Assembly (NCBI RefSeq): GCF_017876155.1
Contig: NZ_JAGINP010000015.1
Location: 1-64,000, forward strand
Reading direction: 5' to 3'
Origin: Azospirillum rugosum
Lineage (GTDB): Bacteria; Pseudomonadota; Alphaproteobacteria; Azospirillales; Azospirillaceae
Length of the DNA: 64,000 bases
In this document: positions 17,363-26,547 of the stretch, piece after piece
How positions within the stretch are numbered: the stretch's first letter is position 1
How the letters are laid out: each line of letters opens with the position of its first letter
Program-made: the position numbers and the translations under genes
Notes under the pieces: generated by a model
What the model saw: the letters and a program-made list of their open reading frames with translations, nothing else
The model's database searches: none
Told to the model about the DNA's origin: nothing

Positions 17363-18136
17363 ATGAAGGCCGTCATTCTGGCCGGTGGATTGGGTTCCCG
17401 TTTGAGTGAGGAGACGGTCACCAAGCCAAAGCCGATGGTCGAGATCGGCGGGCGGCCTATCCTGTGGCACATCATGAAGATTTATTCCCACTTCGGTGTG
17501 CGGGATTTTGTGATTTGTCTGGGGTACAAGGGCTTTTACATTAAGGAATTCTTCGCCAACCTCAACCTGGCGGCATCCGACGTGACGATCGACGTGGCGC
17601 GGAACACGGTGTCCGTGCTGCAGAGCGAGATCGATCCCTGGCGGGTCACGCTGGTCGACACCGGGTTGGAGAGCATGACCGGCGGGCGCCTGAAGCGGAT
17701 CCGGCGCTATCTCGACGACGACACCCCGTTCTTCATGACCTACGGCGACGGCGTCGCCGACGTCGACATCACCAAGCTGCTGGCCCATCACGTGGAAAAG
17801 GGGCGGCTGGCGACGGTGACGGCGGTTCGGCCGGTGGCCCGCTTCGGCGCGCTCGGCATCACGGAGGGCATCGTCACGCAGTTCGCCGAGAAGCCGATCG
17901 ACGAAGGCGGCCTGATCAACGGCGGCTATTTCGTCCTGTCGCCGGAGACGCTCGACCTGGTCGACGGCGACGACACGATCTGGGAGCGGCAGCCCATGGA
18001 GCGGCTGGCGGAAGCGGGGCAGCTGGCGGCGTTCCAGCACCACGGCTTCTGGCACCCCATGGACACGCTGCGCGACCGCAACTACCTCGACCAGCTTTGC
18101 TCCACCGGGCGTGCGCCCTGGATGACGTGGGTGTGA
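17363..18136 (+). CDS. rfbF: Glucose-1-phosphate cytidylyltransferase
   Basis: 257 residues from the ATG at 17363, matching the usual RfbF length; an upstream ATG at 17330 is in frame but adds residues not expected in the family. Motifs are MKAVILAGGLGSRLSEETV, TKPKPMVEIGGRPILWHIMK and TYGDGVADVD. The enzyme makes CDP-glucose from CTP and glucose 1-phosphate, the entry step to CDP-3,6-dideoxyhexoses. The next gene starts three bases after the stop and encodes the next enzyme. Confidence 0.95.
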   Translation: MKAVILAGGLGSRLSEETVTKPKPMVEIGGRPILWHIMKIYSHFGVRDFVICLGYKGFYIKEFFANLNLAASDVTIDVARNTVSVLQSEIDPWRVTLVDTGLESMTGGRLKRIRRYLDDDTPFFMTYGDGVADVDITKLLAHHVEKGRLATVTAVRPVARFGALGITEGIVTQFAEKPIDEGGLINGGYFVLSPETLDLVDGDDTIWERQPMERLAEAGQLAAFQHHGFWHPMDTLRDRNYLDQLCSTGRAPWMTWV

Positions 18137-18138
18137 TC

Positions 18139-19197
18139 ATGGCCGTGAACAAGGCATTCTGGCAGGGCCGGCGGGTTCTCGTCACCGGGCACACGGGCTT
18201 CAAGGGAAGCTGGATGAGCCTTTGGCTCGAACGGCTCGGCGCGCAGGTCTGGGGCCTGTCGCTGCCGCCCTACACGGAGCCCAACCATTTCGACCTGCTC
18301 GGCCTGGAGCGCCGCATGCAGCACCGCGTCGGCGACATCCGCGACCGCGCGCTGGTGCGGGACGTGGTCGCCGAGGCGGCGCCGGAGGTGATCTTCCACA
18401 TGGCGGCCCAGCCGATCGTCGCGCTCGGCTGGCGCGATCCGCAGGGCACCTTCGCGACCAACGTCATGGGCACGATCCATGTCCTGGAAGCGGCGTTGGA
18501 ATGCCCGTCGCTGCGCGCGGCGCTGGTGATCACCTCCGACAAGGTCTACGCCAACCCCAACGACGGCGTCGCCTTCACCGAGGATTCCCCGCTCGGCGGC
18601 GAGGATCCCTATTCCGCCTCGAAGGCGGCCACCGAAATGGCCGTGCGCGCCTTCCACGCCCCCTTCGCGGCGCGCGGGCTGGGGCTGGCCTCGGCGCGCG
18701 CCGGCAACGTGATCGGCGGCGGCGACTGGTCGGCGCACCGCATCGTCACCGACTTGGCGCGGGCGGCGGCGGCCGGGACCGTCCCGGTCCTGCGCCGGCC
18801 GAACTCCGTGCGGCCCTGGCAGCATGTGCTGGAACCCCTGTCGGGCTATCTGCGGTTCGCGGCCCGCCTCGTCGAGAAGCCGGACGGCGCGCCCGCCGCC
18901 CTGAACTTCGGCCCGCCTCCGGAGGATTGCCGGACGGTGGCCGAACTGGCCGAGGCCTTCGCCGCCCGCTATCCCTATTCTCCCGCCTGGCAGGACGGCG
19001 GCGAGTCGATCGGGCTGGAAGCGGGGCTCCTGACGATCGCCTCGGACGCGGCGCACCGGGAACTCGGCTGGTCGCCGCGGCTCGATTTCAAGGCGACGAT
19101 CGACTGGACGGCGGAGTGGTACGCGGCCCACAACGCGGGGGCCGACATGCCCGCCCTTTCTCTCGCGCAACTTGAGCGTTTTGGCCTAGAGCCTTAG
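18139..19197 (+). CDS. rfbG: CDP-glucose 4,6-dehydratase
   Basis: A 352-residue extended SDR. The family-typical N-terminus is FWQGRRVLVTGHTGFKGSWM, followed by HMAAQPIV, ITSDKVY (131-137) and Tyr158-x3-Lys162 in DPYSASK. It converts CDP-glucose to CDP-4-keto-6-deoxyglucose. It sits two bases downstream of rfbF and ahead of rfbH, the usual order. After the gene, the 91-base gap holds a 16-base palindrome (19203-19218) and a second small hairpin (19243-19260). Confidence 0.95.
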   Translation: MAVNKAFWQGRRVLVTGHTGFKGSWMSLWLERLGAQVWGLSLPPYTEPNHFDLLGLERRMQHRVGDIRDRALVRDVVAEAAPEVIFHMAAQPIVALGWRDPQGTFATNVMGTIHVLEAALECPSLRAALVITSDKVYANPNDGVAFTEDSPLGGEDPYSASKAATEMAVRAFHAPFAARGLGLASARAGNVIGGGDWSAHRIVTDLARAAAAGTVPVLRRPNSVRPWQHVLEPLSGYLRFAARLVEKPDGAPAALNFGPPPEDCRTVAELAEAFAARYPYSPAWQDGGESIGLEAGLLTIASDAAHRELGWSPRLDFKATIDWTAEWYAAHNAGADMPALSLAQLERFGLEP

Positions 19198-19202
19198 AAG
19201 TA

Positions 19203-19218
19203 ATCCTGCCGGCAGGAT
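19203..19218. other. 16-base perfect palindrome between rfbG and rfbH
   Basis: ATCCTGCCGGCAGGAT is its own reverse complement. It lies six bases after the rfbG stop. A second stem, GCCCGC/GCGGGC at 19243-19260, follows. They may slow or partly terminate transcription or affect mRNA processing between the genes. No T-run is present. Confidence 0.45.
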
Positions 19219-19288
19219 GGCTGGCGCGGATTTCCTGACGAGGCCCGCTCCAGGGCGGGCTCCCTTCACCAGCGAGAAGACAGCACCA

Positions 19289-20620
19289 ATGACGACCGAC
19301 GAGACCGCGGACAGCTTGAAGCAGGAAATCCTTGCGAAGGTGCGCACCTATTACGAGGTGGCGCACCGCCGCAAGCCGTTCGTGCCGATGCAGACCCGCA
19401 TCCCCTACGCGGGCCGCGTCTATGACGACCGCGAGCTGGTCAGTCTGGTCGATGCGTCCCTGGATTTCTGGCTGACCAGCGGCCCCTGGACCGAGAAGTT
19501 CGAGGATTCGATGCGCCGGATGTTCAAGGCGCGCGACTTCCTGATGGTCAATTCCGGCTCCTCGGCCAACCTGCTGATGATCTCGACGCTCTGCGCCCCG
19601 CAGATCGACGCGAACCTGGCCGACTCCCCGCTGCGCCGCCTGATGCCGGGCGACGAGGTGATCACCCCGGCGGTGACCTTCCCCACCACGCTGGCGCCGA
19701 TCATCCAGAACAATCTGGTTCCGGTTTTCGTCGACTGCGAGGTCGGGACCTACAACGTCGATCCCAAGCAGCTTGAGAACGCCATCGGGCCGCGCACCCG
19801 GGCCATGTTCCTGCCGCACACGGTGGGCATGCCCTTCGACCTGGGAACGGTCGTGGAGCTGTGCGAGAAGCACAACCTGTGGCTCATCGAGGACGGCTGC
19901 GACGCGCTGGGCGCCACCTACGACGGAAAGCTGGTGGGCACCTTCGGCGCCCTGTCGTCGATCAGCTTCTATCCGGCCCACCACATGACCACCGGCGAAG
20001 GCGGCGGCGTGGTGGTCAACGACCGCCGGCTGAAGCGCACGGCGCTGTCGCTGCGCGACTGGGGCCGCGACTGCTGGTGCCCGTCGGGCGTGTCGGACAC
20101 CTGCCAGAACCGCTTCGGCTGGCAGCTCGGCAACCTGCCGCAGGGCTACGACCACAAGTACACGTACTCCAACATCGGCTACAACCTGAAGGCCACCGAC
20201 CTGCAGGCCGCCATCGGCGTCGTGCAGTTCGGCAAGCTCGACCAGTTCATCGCCGCCCGCCGCCGCAACTTCGACCGCTACATGAACGGTCTGGCCGACC
20301 TGGCGGACAAGCTGATCCTGCCGCGGGTCGACCCGCGCGCCGGCCTGTCGCCCTTCGGCTTCCCCATCACCGTGCGCGAGGGGATCGAGCGGCTGCGGTT
20401 CCAGAAGTGGCTGGAGGAAGGCAACATCGAGACGCGCCTCGTCTTCGGCGGCAACGTCCTGCGCCAGCCCGGCTTCATGAACATCGAGCACCGCGTCGCC
20501 GGCACGCTGGAGAACTCCGACCGCATCATGAACGACACCCTGTTCATCGGCGTGTACCCGGGTCTGACCGACGACATGATCGACTACGTCATCGAGCGGA
20601 TTCACAAGTTCTTCCAGTAA
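19289..20620 (+). CDS. rfbH: CDP-4-keto-6-deoxyglucose 3-dehydrase (PMP and [2Fe-2S] enzyme E1)
   Basis: 443 residues of the DegT/DnrJ aminotransferase fold. At the place of the PLP-binding lysine it has His (His231, SFYPAHHMTTGEGG), the hallmark of E1 that prevents a stable Schiff base. Four cysteines at 204, 262, 264 and 272 reproduce the spacing C-x57-C-x-C-x7-C known for the [2Fe-2S] cluster of E1. The enzyme removes the C3 hydroxyl together with an NADH-dependent iron-sulfur flavoprotein reductase (E3, RfbI/AscD). No E3 gene is present in this window, so it must be supplied elsewhere. Start chosen at 19289, matching the usual length. Confidence 0.95.
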   Translation: MTTDETADSLKQEILAKVRTYYEVAHRRKPFVPMQTRIPYAGRVYDDRELVSLVDASLDFWLTSGPWTEKFEDSMRRMFKARDFLMVNSGSSANLLMISTLCAPQIDANLADSPLRRLMPGDEVITPAVTFPTTLAPIIQNNLVPVFVDCEVGTYNVDPKQLENAIGPRTRAMFLPHTVGMPFDLGTVVELCEKHNLWLIEDGCDALGATYDGKLVGTFGALSSISFYPAHHMTTGEGGGVVVNDRRLKRTALSLRDWGRDCWCPSGVSDTCQNRFGWQLGNLPQGYDHKYTYSNIGYNLKATDLQAAIGVVQFGKLDQFIAARRRNFDRYMNGLADLADKLILPRVDPRAGLSPFGFPITVREGIERLRFQKWLEEGNIETRLVFGGNVLRQPGFMNIEHRVAGTLENSDRIMNDTLFIGVYPGLTDDMIDYVIERIHKFFQ

Positions 20621-20651
20621 AGCGTCTCGAAACGGAAGGGTGCTGGTCCCC

Positions 20652-23600
20652 ATGCGCATACTGATTACCGGGGCGACCGGCTACATCGGTCAGCACGTCG
20701 CCATGGCCGCGGCGGAGCGGGGGTGGGACGTCCATGCCCTGGTTCGCCCCGGGTCGTCGACGGACCGGCTGGTCGCGGCCGTGCCGGGTGTGCACCTGCA
20801 CACCGCCGAGCCGACCGCGGCATCCCTTGCCTTGGCCGTGGCGGCGGCGGCACCCGACGTCGCCTGCCATGTGGCGGCCGACTCCCGGGCCCAGGTGCCG
20901 GCGGCCGAAATGGCCGACCAGCTTGCGGCCAACGTCACCTACGGCACCCTGCTGGCCCAGGCCCTGATCGCGGCCGGTTGCCGCCGCTTCGTCAACACCG
21001 GGAGCTGGTGGGAATACGACGAGTTGGGAGGATACGCTCCCAACAGCCTGTACGCGGCGAGCAAGCGGGCTTTCCAGGATATCCTGGCCCATTACGCCCG
21101 CCAGCACGCGATGGCGATCGTGACCCTGGTGCCGTTCGACGTCTATGGTCCCGGGGATTGGCGCGGCAAGCTTCTGCCCAGCCTCGTCGCGGCGGCCCGT
21201 CGTGGCGAGACGATGGCCACCACCGCCGGCGAGCAGATGATGGATCTGGTCCACGTCGCCGACGTGGCGCAGGGGTTCGTGACGGCCGCCGAACGGACCG
21301 CCGCCCGGAACGCGGCGGGCCGCCACCAGGTCTTCGCCCTGTCCAGCGGGCGCCACACCTCGCTGCGGGATGTGGTCGGCATCCTGGAAGCGGCGTTCGG
21401 GCGTCCGATCGAGATGGGCTGGGGGCAGCGCCCCTATCCGCCGCACCAAGTGTTCCAGCCCACCGACCGCTTGCCGAATCTCCCCGGCTGGCAGGCCAGG
21501 CGCAGTCTGGAAGATGGCTTGGCCGAACTCGTCAACGCCCATGCCGAAGCTGCCGCACCGGGAGAGGCGATTGCGGAGAAAGGCCTGGGAACGAGCGGCG
21601 CCACGGAACGGCGGCCCGGAATTTTCTATTTCATCACATGGCACCAGGATCTTTCTTCCTTGGTGCGCATGCTTTACTATATCTATGACGAGCGTAATTA
21701 TTATTACATTTCGATCGGCGGAAATTACAAGAGAGGGGAAGTCTCCCTCGATTGCATCCTGCAGGCTCCGAACATCACCGTGTACCATGGGCGTCCCGTG
21801 TCCTGGGGCGGGCCACGGCTGCTGTTCGACAATGTGCTGACCGCCATGCGGTTGTTCCTGGATTTGAAGCCTGAATGCCAATGGTTTCAGGTTCTCTGCA
21901 ACCAGAGCTTTCCGTTGCTGAGCCAGAACGGCATCCGGTCCTTTCTGGTCGATTCCGACTGGATGGAGAGGCACAGCCGGCCGCCGGCCTGGAAGCCGGA
22001 ATTTCTGGACGATCCGGATGGCCACGGGATGATGCCGCGGATGCTGCACGATGTTTTCAGCGCATGCAGCATCGATCCTGTGCTTCAGGCGCCGACCTTT
22101 CTGCCCTCCGATCCCGCGGCGAGCAACTTCAACTTCACCGCCGAGCCGCGCAGCTTGGATTCCAACGTCCGGGGCGCAAAGCAGCGCTACATGATCATGC
22201 CGCAATCGGCTGACATGCGTGGCCTTGCCTTCAACAAGTACATTGAGTTCCTGGACCTGACGGAAGAGGATCGCACCTATGTGCGGATGCTGTCGCCGCA
22301 CGCCATGCGCTGGGTCCATTCCGTGTTCCGTCGCTATCCCCTCCACAGCGGCGATCCTTTCCTGACCGCCTGCCGCACCTTCGCCCGCTTCGTTCTGGAA
22401 GACGACCGCGCCCAGGAAATCCACGGGGCGATGTGCCATCAGTTCGGTCCGGAGATGAACTTCTTCGACACCATCAAGCACAACTTCCCGCCGGCCGAGC
22501 GTGGTTCCATGAGCCACAACGTCTGGAACGGGCAGGCGGGCAATCTGGCGGTGACGGAGGACGACATCGAGCCTTCGGAGAAGGCGGCGGCCAACTTCCG
22601 GCGAATGTTCATCCGCAAGGTGACGCGTCCGGCGGGCGTGGGGCTGGCGCGCCACTTCGGGGAGCGGATCGAGGCAGAGCGCCCCGAGGACGACCGGCGT
22701 TGGTCGCTGGCCTTGATACGGGAACCGGGCGCGGCGGGGCGGCGGGTCGAAACCTTTGCGCCGTTCGCCGGCAGCGTGTGGCGGCTGCGCACCCTGACCG
22801 GGGACGTGCTGGGCGAGTTGCGGCCGCAGAATGGGACGGACAACGGAAAGCTGTTGGACGGCTCCGGAGAGCCCGCCGGCCATTGGTGGCGCGTCGATGG
22901 CGCCATCCGCATCGCCCTGGCGGCCGAGAACGGCCGGGTCGAGTTCTACCGCCGCGCCTCGGCCAGCGGCGGCCGGCTCATCCTGGTGCCCGACGAAGTC
23001 GTGGGTGTCGGCAACGGCTGGGGGCGCTTCCTCGACCAGCCGCTGGAGGATGGCTTCGCCGCGGAACCGTCGCGGCCGGTCACGGTGAACATCGTCTGCC
23101 GCGACGGCACGCTCCACGGGGCCGAGGAGGTGGTGCGCGAGGGCAAGTCGGCGCTGGGGCTGGTGCTGGACGCCCACAGCGACGTGCCCGACGACCCCAT
23201 GCTGGTGGTGACGCGCCACCGCGGCGTCCGCTGGGACGGCCTTGAGAGGGACGAAACCGGTGCGGTCCTGGCCCGGCTGACGCTGGGCGACACGCCGCAG
23301 CGTCTGGAACTGGCGCAGCTGTCGGTGTCGCCGGAGCGCAGCGTGCTGGTGTTCCGGCGTCCGGTCGCGGAGCGCCCGGAGAGGGTGCCGGTGCCGGCCG
23401 ACGGTGCCGTGACGATCACGCTGGACGAGGCGGCGCTGTGCGAACGGCGCTGGGTGGTGACGAGCCGCCTCTTCTCCCGCGCCCGGCCGATCCACTTCCG
23501 GTCCGACCGGCGCGTCGAGGTGGAATGCGGCGGCGCCGTCGGCTACTGGCGCCTGGACGGCCATCGCCTGCTGCTGGCCGACGTGGCCGACTGGCGGCTG

Positions 23601-23714
23601 GGTGAACTCACCCAGTTCGTCCTCGACGAGGGCCGCTGGCGCATGGCCGGCTATGGCCAGTACGACCTCGCCGAGGACGATTGCCTCCACATCGTGGAGC
23701 GGGACGGGTTGTAG
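20652..23714 (+). CDS. Fusion of an SDR nucleotide-sugar enzyme with a GT14/Branch-type glycosyltransferase
   Basis: 1020 residues; GGAAGGG lies eleven bases before the ATG. Residues 1-295 are an extended SDR: ITGATGYIGQH at 5-15, NTGSWWEY, and Tyr134-x3-Lys138 in LYAASKR. Directly after rfbH, it could reduce or epimerise the CDP-4-keto-3,6-dideoxy sugar (paratose/abequose-synthase-like role, inferred). From residue 325 it becomes a core-2/I-branching (GT14-like) transferase: FYFITWHQDLSSLVRMLYYI, then QWFQVLCNQSFPLLSQNG. Residues 640-1020 are beta-rich and unassigned. Base composition drops at the join (about 21620-22100), as if a foreign transferase had been joined to the SDR. Such a protein could finish a sugar and transfer it. 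Confidence 0.85.
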   Translation: MRILITGATGYIGQHVAMAAAERGWDVHALVRPGSSTDRLVAAVPGVHLHTAEPTAASLALAVAAAAPDVACHVAADSRAQVPAAEMADQLAANVTYGTLLAQALIAAGCRRFVNTGSWWEYDELGGYAPNSLYAASKRAFQDILAHYARQHAMAIVTLVPFDVYGPGDWRGKLLPSLVAAARRGETMATTAGEQMMDLVHVADVAQGFVTAAERTAARNAAGRHQVFALSSGRHTSLRDVVGILEAAFGRPIEMGWGQRPYPPHQVFQPTDRLPNLPGWQARRSLEDGLAELVNAHAEAAAPGEAIAEKGLGTSGATERRPGIFYFITWHQDLSSLVRMLYYIYDERNYYYISIGGNYKRGEVSLDCILQAPNITVYHGRPVSWGGPRLLFDNVLTAMRLFLDLKPECQWFQVLCNQSFPLLSQNGIRSFLVDSDWMERHSRPPAWKPEFLDDPDGHGMMPRMLHDVFSACSIDPVLQAPTFLPSDPAASNFNFTAEPRSLDSNVRGAKQRYMIMPQSADMRGLAFNKYIEFLDLTEEDRTYVRMLSPHAMRWVHSVFRRYPLHSGDPFLTACRTFARFVLEDDRAQEIHGAMCHQFGPEMNFFDTIKHNFPPAERGSMSHNVWNGQAGNLAVTEDDIEPSEKAAANFRRMFIRKVTRPAGVGLARHFGERIEAERPEDDRRWSLALIREPGAAGRRVETFAPFAGSVWRLRTLTGDVLGELRPQNGTDNGKLLDGSGEPAGHWWRVDGAIRIALAAENGRVEFYRRASASGGRLILVPDEVVGVGNGWGRFLDQPLEDGFAAEPSRPVTVNIVCRDGTLHGAEEVVREGKSALGLVLDAHSDVPDDPMLVVTRHRGVRWDGLERDETGAVLARLTLGDTPQRLELAQLSVSPERSVLVFRRPVAERPERVPVPADGAVTITLDEAALCERRWVVTSRLFSRARPIHFRSDRRVEVECGGAVGYWRLDGHRLLLADVADWRLGELTQFVLDEGRWRMAGYGQYDLAEDDCLHIVERDGL

Positions 23715-23730
23715 CCGCGGCCCGGCGCCG

Positions 23731-26235
23731 TCATTCCGACGGCGGGCGGAGCAACCGGTAGGTGGGGCCGCAGGGCTCGAAATGGGGGTTGTAGAAGGAG
23801 TCGTCGCGCAGCTGGTCGCCCCAGCGGGCGCGCAGCCGGTGGGCCTCCCCGGCCAGGCGCTCCATCTTCTCCGGCGTGTCGTCGGTCCCCCGGGTCTGGG
23901 TTTCCAGGTGGTACAGCCGCGCGTGCGGCGTCCACAGAACGCGCAGGCCCGCGTGCTGGAGCTTCAGGCAATAGTCCACGTCGGCGTAGGCCACGGGCAG
24001 GTTCACCATGTCGAAGCCGCCGACCGCGTCGAAGGCGGCCCGCGAGGTCAGCAGGCAGGCGCCGGTGACGGCCGAGACCGTCCGCGGCAGCACCGCCTGG
24101 CCGAGGTGGCCGGGCTCGTCGGCGCCCAGCCCGACGAAGGCATGCCCGGCGATGCCCTCCGCGCCCAGGACGATGCCCGCGTGCTGGACCGTGCCGTTGG
24201 GGTAGAGCAGCTTCGCCCCGACCGCCCCGACGCCGGGCCGCGCCAGCAGGGAAACCATTTCGGCCAGCCAGCCCGGCGCGATCGCGACGACGTCGTTGTT
24301 GAGGAAGCACAGCGCGTCGCCGCGGCAGGCGCCCACCGCGGCGTTGTTGATCGCGGCCCAGTTGAACGGCCCGTGGAAATCGACGACGCGCACCCGCGGG
24401 TCGCGCGCAAGGCTGTCGAAAAAGGGACGCGAGCGCGGGTCGGCACTGTCGTGATCGACCAGGACGATCTCGTAGTCCGGATAGTCGGTCTTCGCCAGCA
24501 GGCTCGACACGCAGTCGCGGACCAGGTCGACGGCGTCCTTGGTCGGGACGACGATGGACACCTTCGGCGCCGGGGCGGGCAGGGGGTAGCGGATGCGGGC
24601 GCTGAACAGCCCGCCGGAGCGGGCGTGCGTCTCGCGGTCGGCGGTCACGGCGGCGCGGCTGCCGATCCGGCCATGGTGTTCCGCCACCACGCGCTCAAGC
24701 CCGGCCAGCAGGGCGGCCGGGTCGCCATTGCCCGAGAGCGAGGCCGGGTTGATGCGCCAGTGATAGAGGATGCGGGGAACGTGCCGGATGCCGGCGGCGC
24801 CGACCCGTTCCAGCAGTCGCAGCACGAGGTCGTGGTCCTGGACGCCCTCGTACCCCTCGCGCAAGCCCCCGATCTCCAGCAGCAGCCGCCGTTCGGCCAC
24901 CAGCAGGTGGCAGACGTAGTTCAGGGACGACAGAAGCTCGGGATCGAAGCCCGGCTTGAAGGCGGGCGCCACGTGCCGTCCGTCCGGGGCGATGCGGTCC
25001 TCGTCGCTGTAGAGCACCGGGACGGGCGCCCGCGCCAGCTCCTCGGCCATGACCAGCAGGGCGTCGGGGGCCAGCCGGTCGTCGTGGTCGAGGAAGGCCA
25101 CATGGTCGCCCGACGCCAGCGACAGGGCGCGGTTGGTGTTCGCGCTCACCCCGCCGCGGGTTCCGCTGAACACCGCGCGGATGCGGGGATCGCGGGCGGC
25201 TTCCTGCCGGATCAGCAGGCGCACCGCGTCGTCCCGCGAGGCGTCGTCGGCGATGCACAGCTCCCAGTGGCCGTAGGCCTGGGCGCGCACGGACTCGATC
25301 GCCTCCGCCAGCATCCACAGCGGCGGGTCGCAGACGGGCATGACCACCGAGAAGAGCGGGCGCCGGTCCAGCCCCGCCGCGCGCGCCGACAGCCGCAGGC
25401 GGCGGGTGGCGGTGTCGGCGTAATGCTCGTCGAAATAGGCGGCGTAGTCGGCGACGGAGCGGGCGGCGGCGGCGCGGCGGCGCGGCATCTCAGCGCGGAT
25501 GTCCTCCAGGATGCCGGCAAGCTCCTCCAGCCGGCCGGCCAGCGGGTCGTTCCGCCCGCCGTCCTGCTGGTCCAGCGTGATGGCGAGGGGGCCGAAAACG
25601 ATCTCGCCGCTGCGCCGGTCACGCAGATGCAGGACCCGTCCCGACCGGACGGAGAGCAGGACCTCGAACCCGTGGTCGCAGGTGGAGAAGCGCGCCAGGA
25701 GGTCGCGGCGCTGCCGGTTCGCCGAGACGCCGGCCACGACGGCGTCGTCGACCAGGACGTCGATGTCCACCGCCTCCTGCTCGTCCTGCGTGTTGACCGC
25801 CCAGCCGACGACGCGCGGCCCCTCCACGCCGTCCACGTTGGCGACCACCGTGCGGGGGGCCTCGGGGATGGACGATCCGTTCTCCAGCAGGTGCCCGGTC
25901 GCGGCGACCCGCACGGCAATGGCCGTCCGCGACGGGTCGATGCCGGGGAAGAAAAGCGCCAGGTCGATGTCGAAGCCGCAGCGGACCGGCCGGCCGAGCA
26001 GGTGCGACAAGACACCGCTGTCGCGGTCCGGCACGATCGTGACGGAGGCCGGGCCGGCGGACAGGACGAGCGGGACGGGGGTGTCCGGGGCCGCCACCGA
26101 CAGCGCCCAGCCGAACAGGCGCGTCCCGTCACGCCCCTCCAGCCGCCCGTAGAACGGCTCCGCCGCCGACCGCCGCCCCAGGTCGCCGGTGGTGGTGTCG
26201 GTGGGGGGTGATGACGTCGGGAAGGCGTTGGTCAT
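23731..26235 (-). CDS. Tandem GT2 glycosyltransferase with N-terminal GW modules
   Basis: 834 residues from the ATG at 26235 (AGGA upstream). Residues 20-220 hold two modules like those in the protein at 1494-5921 (LFGWALS, VVGWAVN). A GT2 domain follows with FSVVMPVCDPP, IADDASRDD and FLDHDDRLAPDAL. A second GT2 domain has VSIVVPTKDAVDLVRDCVSS, LVDHDSAD, FLNNDVVAI and YADVDYCLKL. Tandem GT2 proteins of this type are known from O-antigen and capsule loci and add two residues or a repeat. The gene converges on the SDR-transferase fusion (16-base gap) and is alone on the minus strand here. Confidence 0.85.
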   Translation of the reverse strand: MTNAFPTSSPPTDTTTGDLGRRSAAEPFYGRLEGRDGTRLFGWALSVAAPDTPVPLVLSAGPASVTIVPDRDSGVLSHLLGRPVRCGFDIDLALFFPGIDPSRTAIAVRVAATGHLLENGSSIPEAPRTVVANVDGVEGPRVVGWAVNTQDEQEAVDIDVLVDDAVVAGVSANRQRRDLLARFSTCDHGFEVLLSVRSGRVLHLRDRRSGEIVFGPLAITLDQQDGGRNDPLAGRLEELAGILEDIRAEMPRRRAAAARSVADYAAYFDEHYADTATRRLRLSARAAGLDRRPLFSVVMPVCDPPLWMLAEAIESVRAQAYGHWELCIADDASRDDAVRLLIRQEAARDPRIRAVFSGTRGGVSANTNRALSLASGDHVAFLDHDDRLAPDALLVMAEELARAPVPVLYSDEDRIAPDGRHVAPAFKPGFDPELLSSLNYVCHLLVAERRLLLEIGGLREGYEGVQDHDLVLRLLERVGAAGIRHVPRILYHWRINPASLSGNGDPAALLAGLERVVAEHHGRIGSRAAVTADRETHARSGGLFSARIRYPLPAPAPKVSIVVPTKDAVDLVRDCVSSLLAKTDYPDYEIVLVDHDSADPRSRPFFDSLARDPRVRVVDFHGPFNWAAINNAAVGACRGDALCFLNNDVVAIAPGWLAEMVSLLARPGVGAVGAKLLYPNGTVQHAGIVLGAEGIAGHAFVGLGADEPGHLGQAVLPRTVSAVTGACLLTSRAAFDAVGGFDMVNLPVAYADVDYCLKLQHAGLRVLWTPHARLYHLETQTRGTDDTPEKMERLAGEAHRLRARWGDQLRDDSFYNPHFEPCGPTYRLLRPPSE

Positions 26236-26547
26236 GACGGGGTCCTGCAAAGGCGTGTGGCTGCGCGCGACCACCGCCGGCCGTTCGGCTGCAATCGGTT
26301 CGGGGCGTCCCTTGTCTCAGCCGCGGCGCGGCTCCGTCAAGGGGGGCTCCATTTGTCACCGTAAACGGAAGACGGGTGTATTGGCTGCTGTCCTCATACT
26401 CGATATCTCTCTTTTTTCGTATGATGGCGTCGATGGGAACTACCTCCAATCGGAGACTGGCTATAAGATAGTTAATCCCCTGGAGGCCTTCCAAAGTCCG
26501 AGGATTCACGGCGCGGGTGCCTTGAAAGAGAAAACGGAGAAGTTGTA
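26236..26547. other. Divergent intergenic region at left edge of AT-richer island
   Basis: 312 bases between divergent genes. GC is high up to about 26370 and then falls sharply, with tracts such as CTCTCTTTTTTCG. The change marks the left edge of the AT-richer DNA that carries the next two glycosyltransferase genes. GGAGA at 26536-26540 is the ribosome-binding site of the gene at 26548. No coding frame was supported. Confidence 0.5.

Noticed and set aside
20589..23690. A 1033-codon open frame on the minus strand
   Set aside because: Antisense to the SDR-transferase fusion, which has intact SDR and transferase motifs. The minus frame shows no recognisable domain.
23602..26211. An 869-codon open frame on the plus strand
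   Set aside because: Antisense to the tandem GT2 gene, whose DxD and NNDV motifs are intact.
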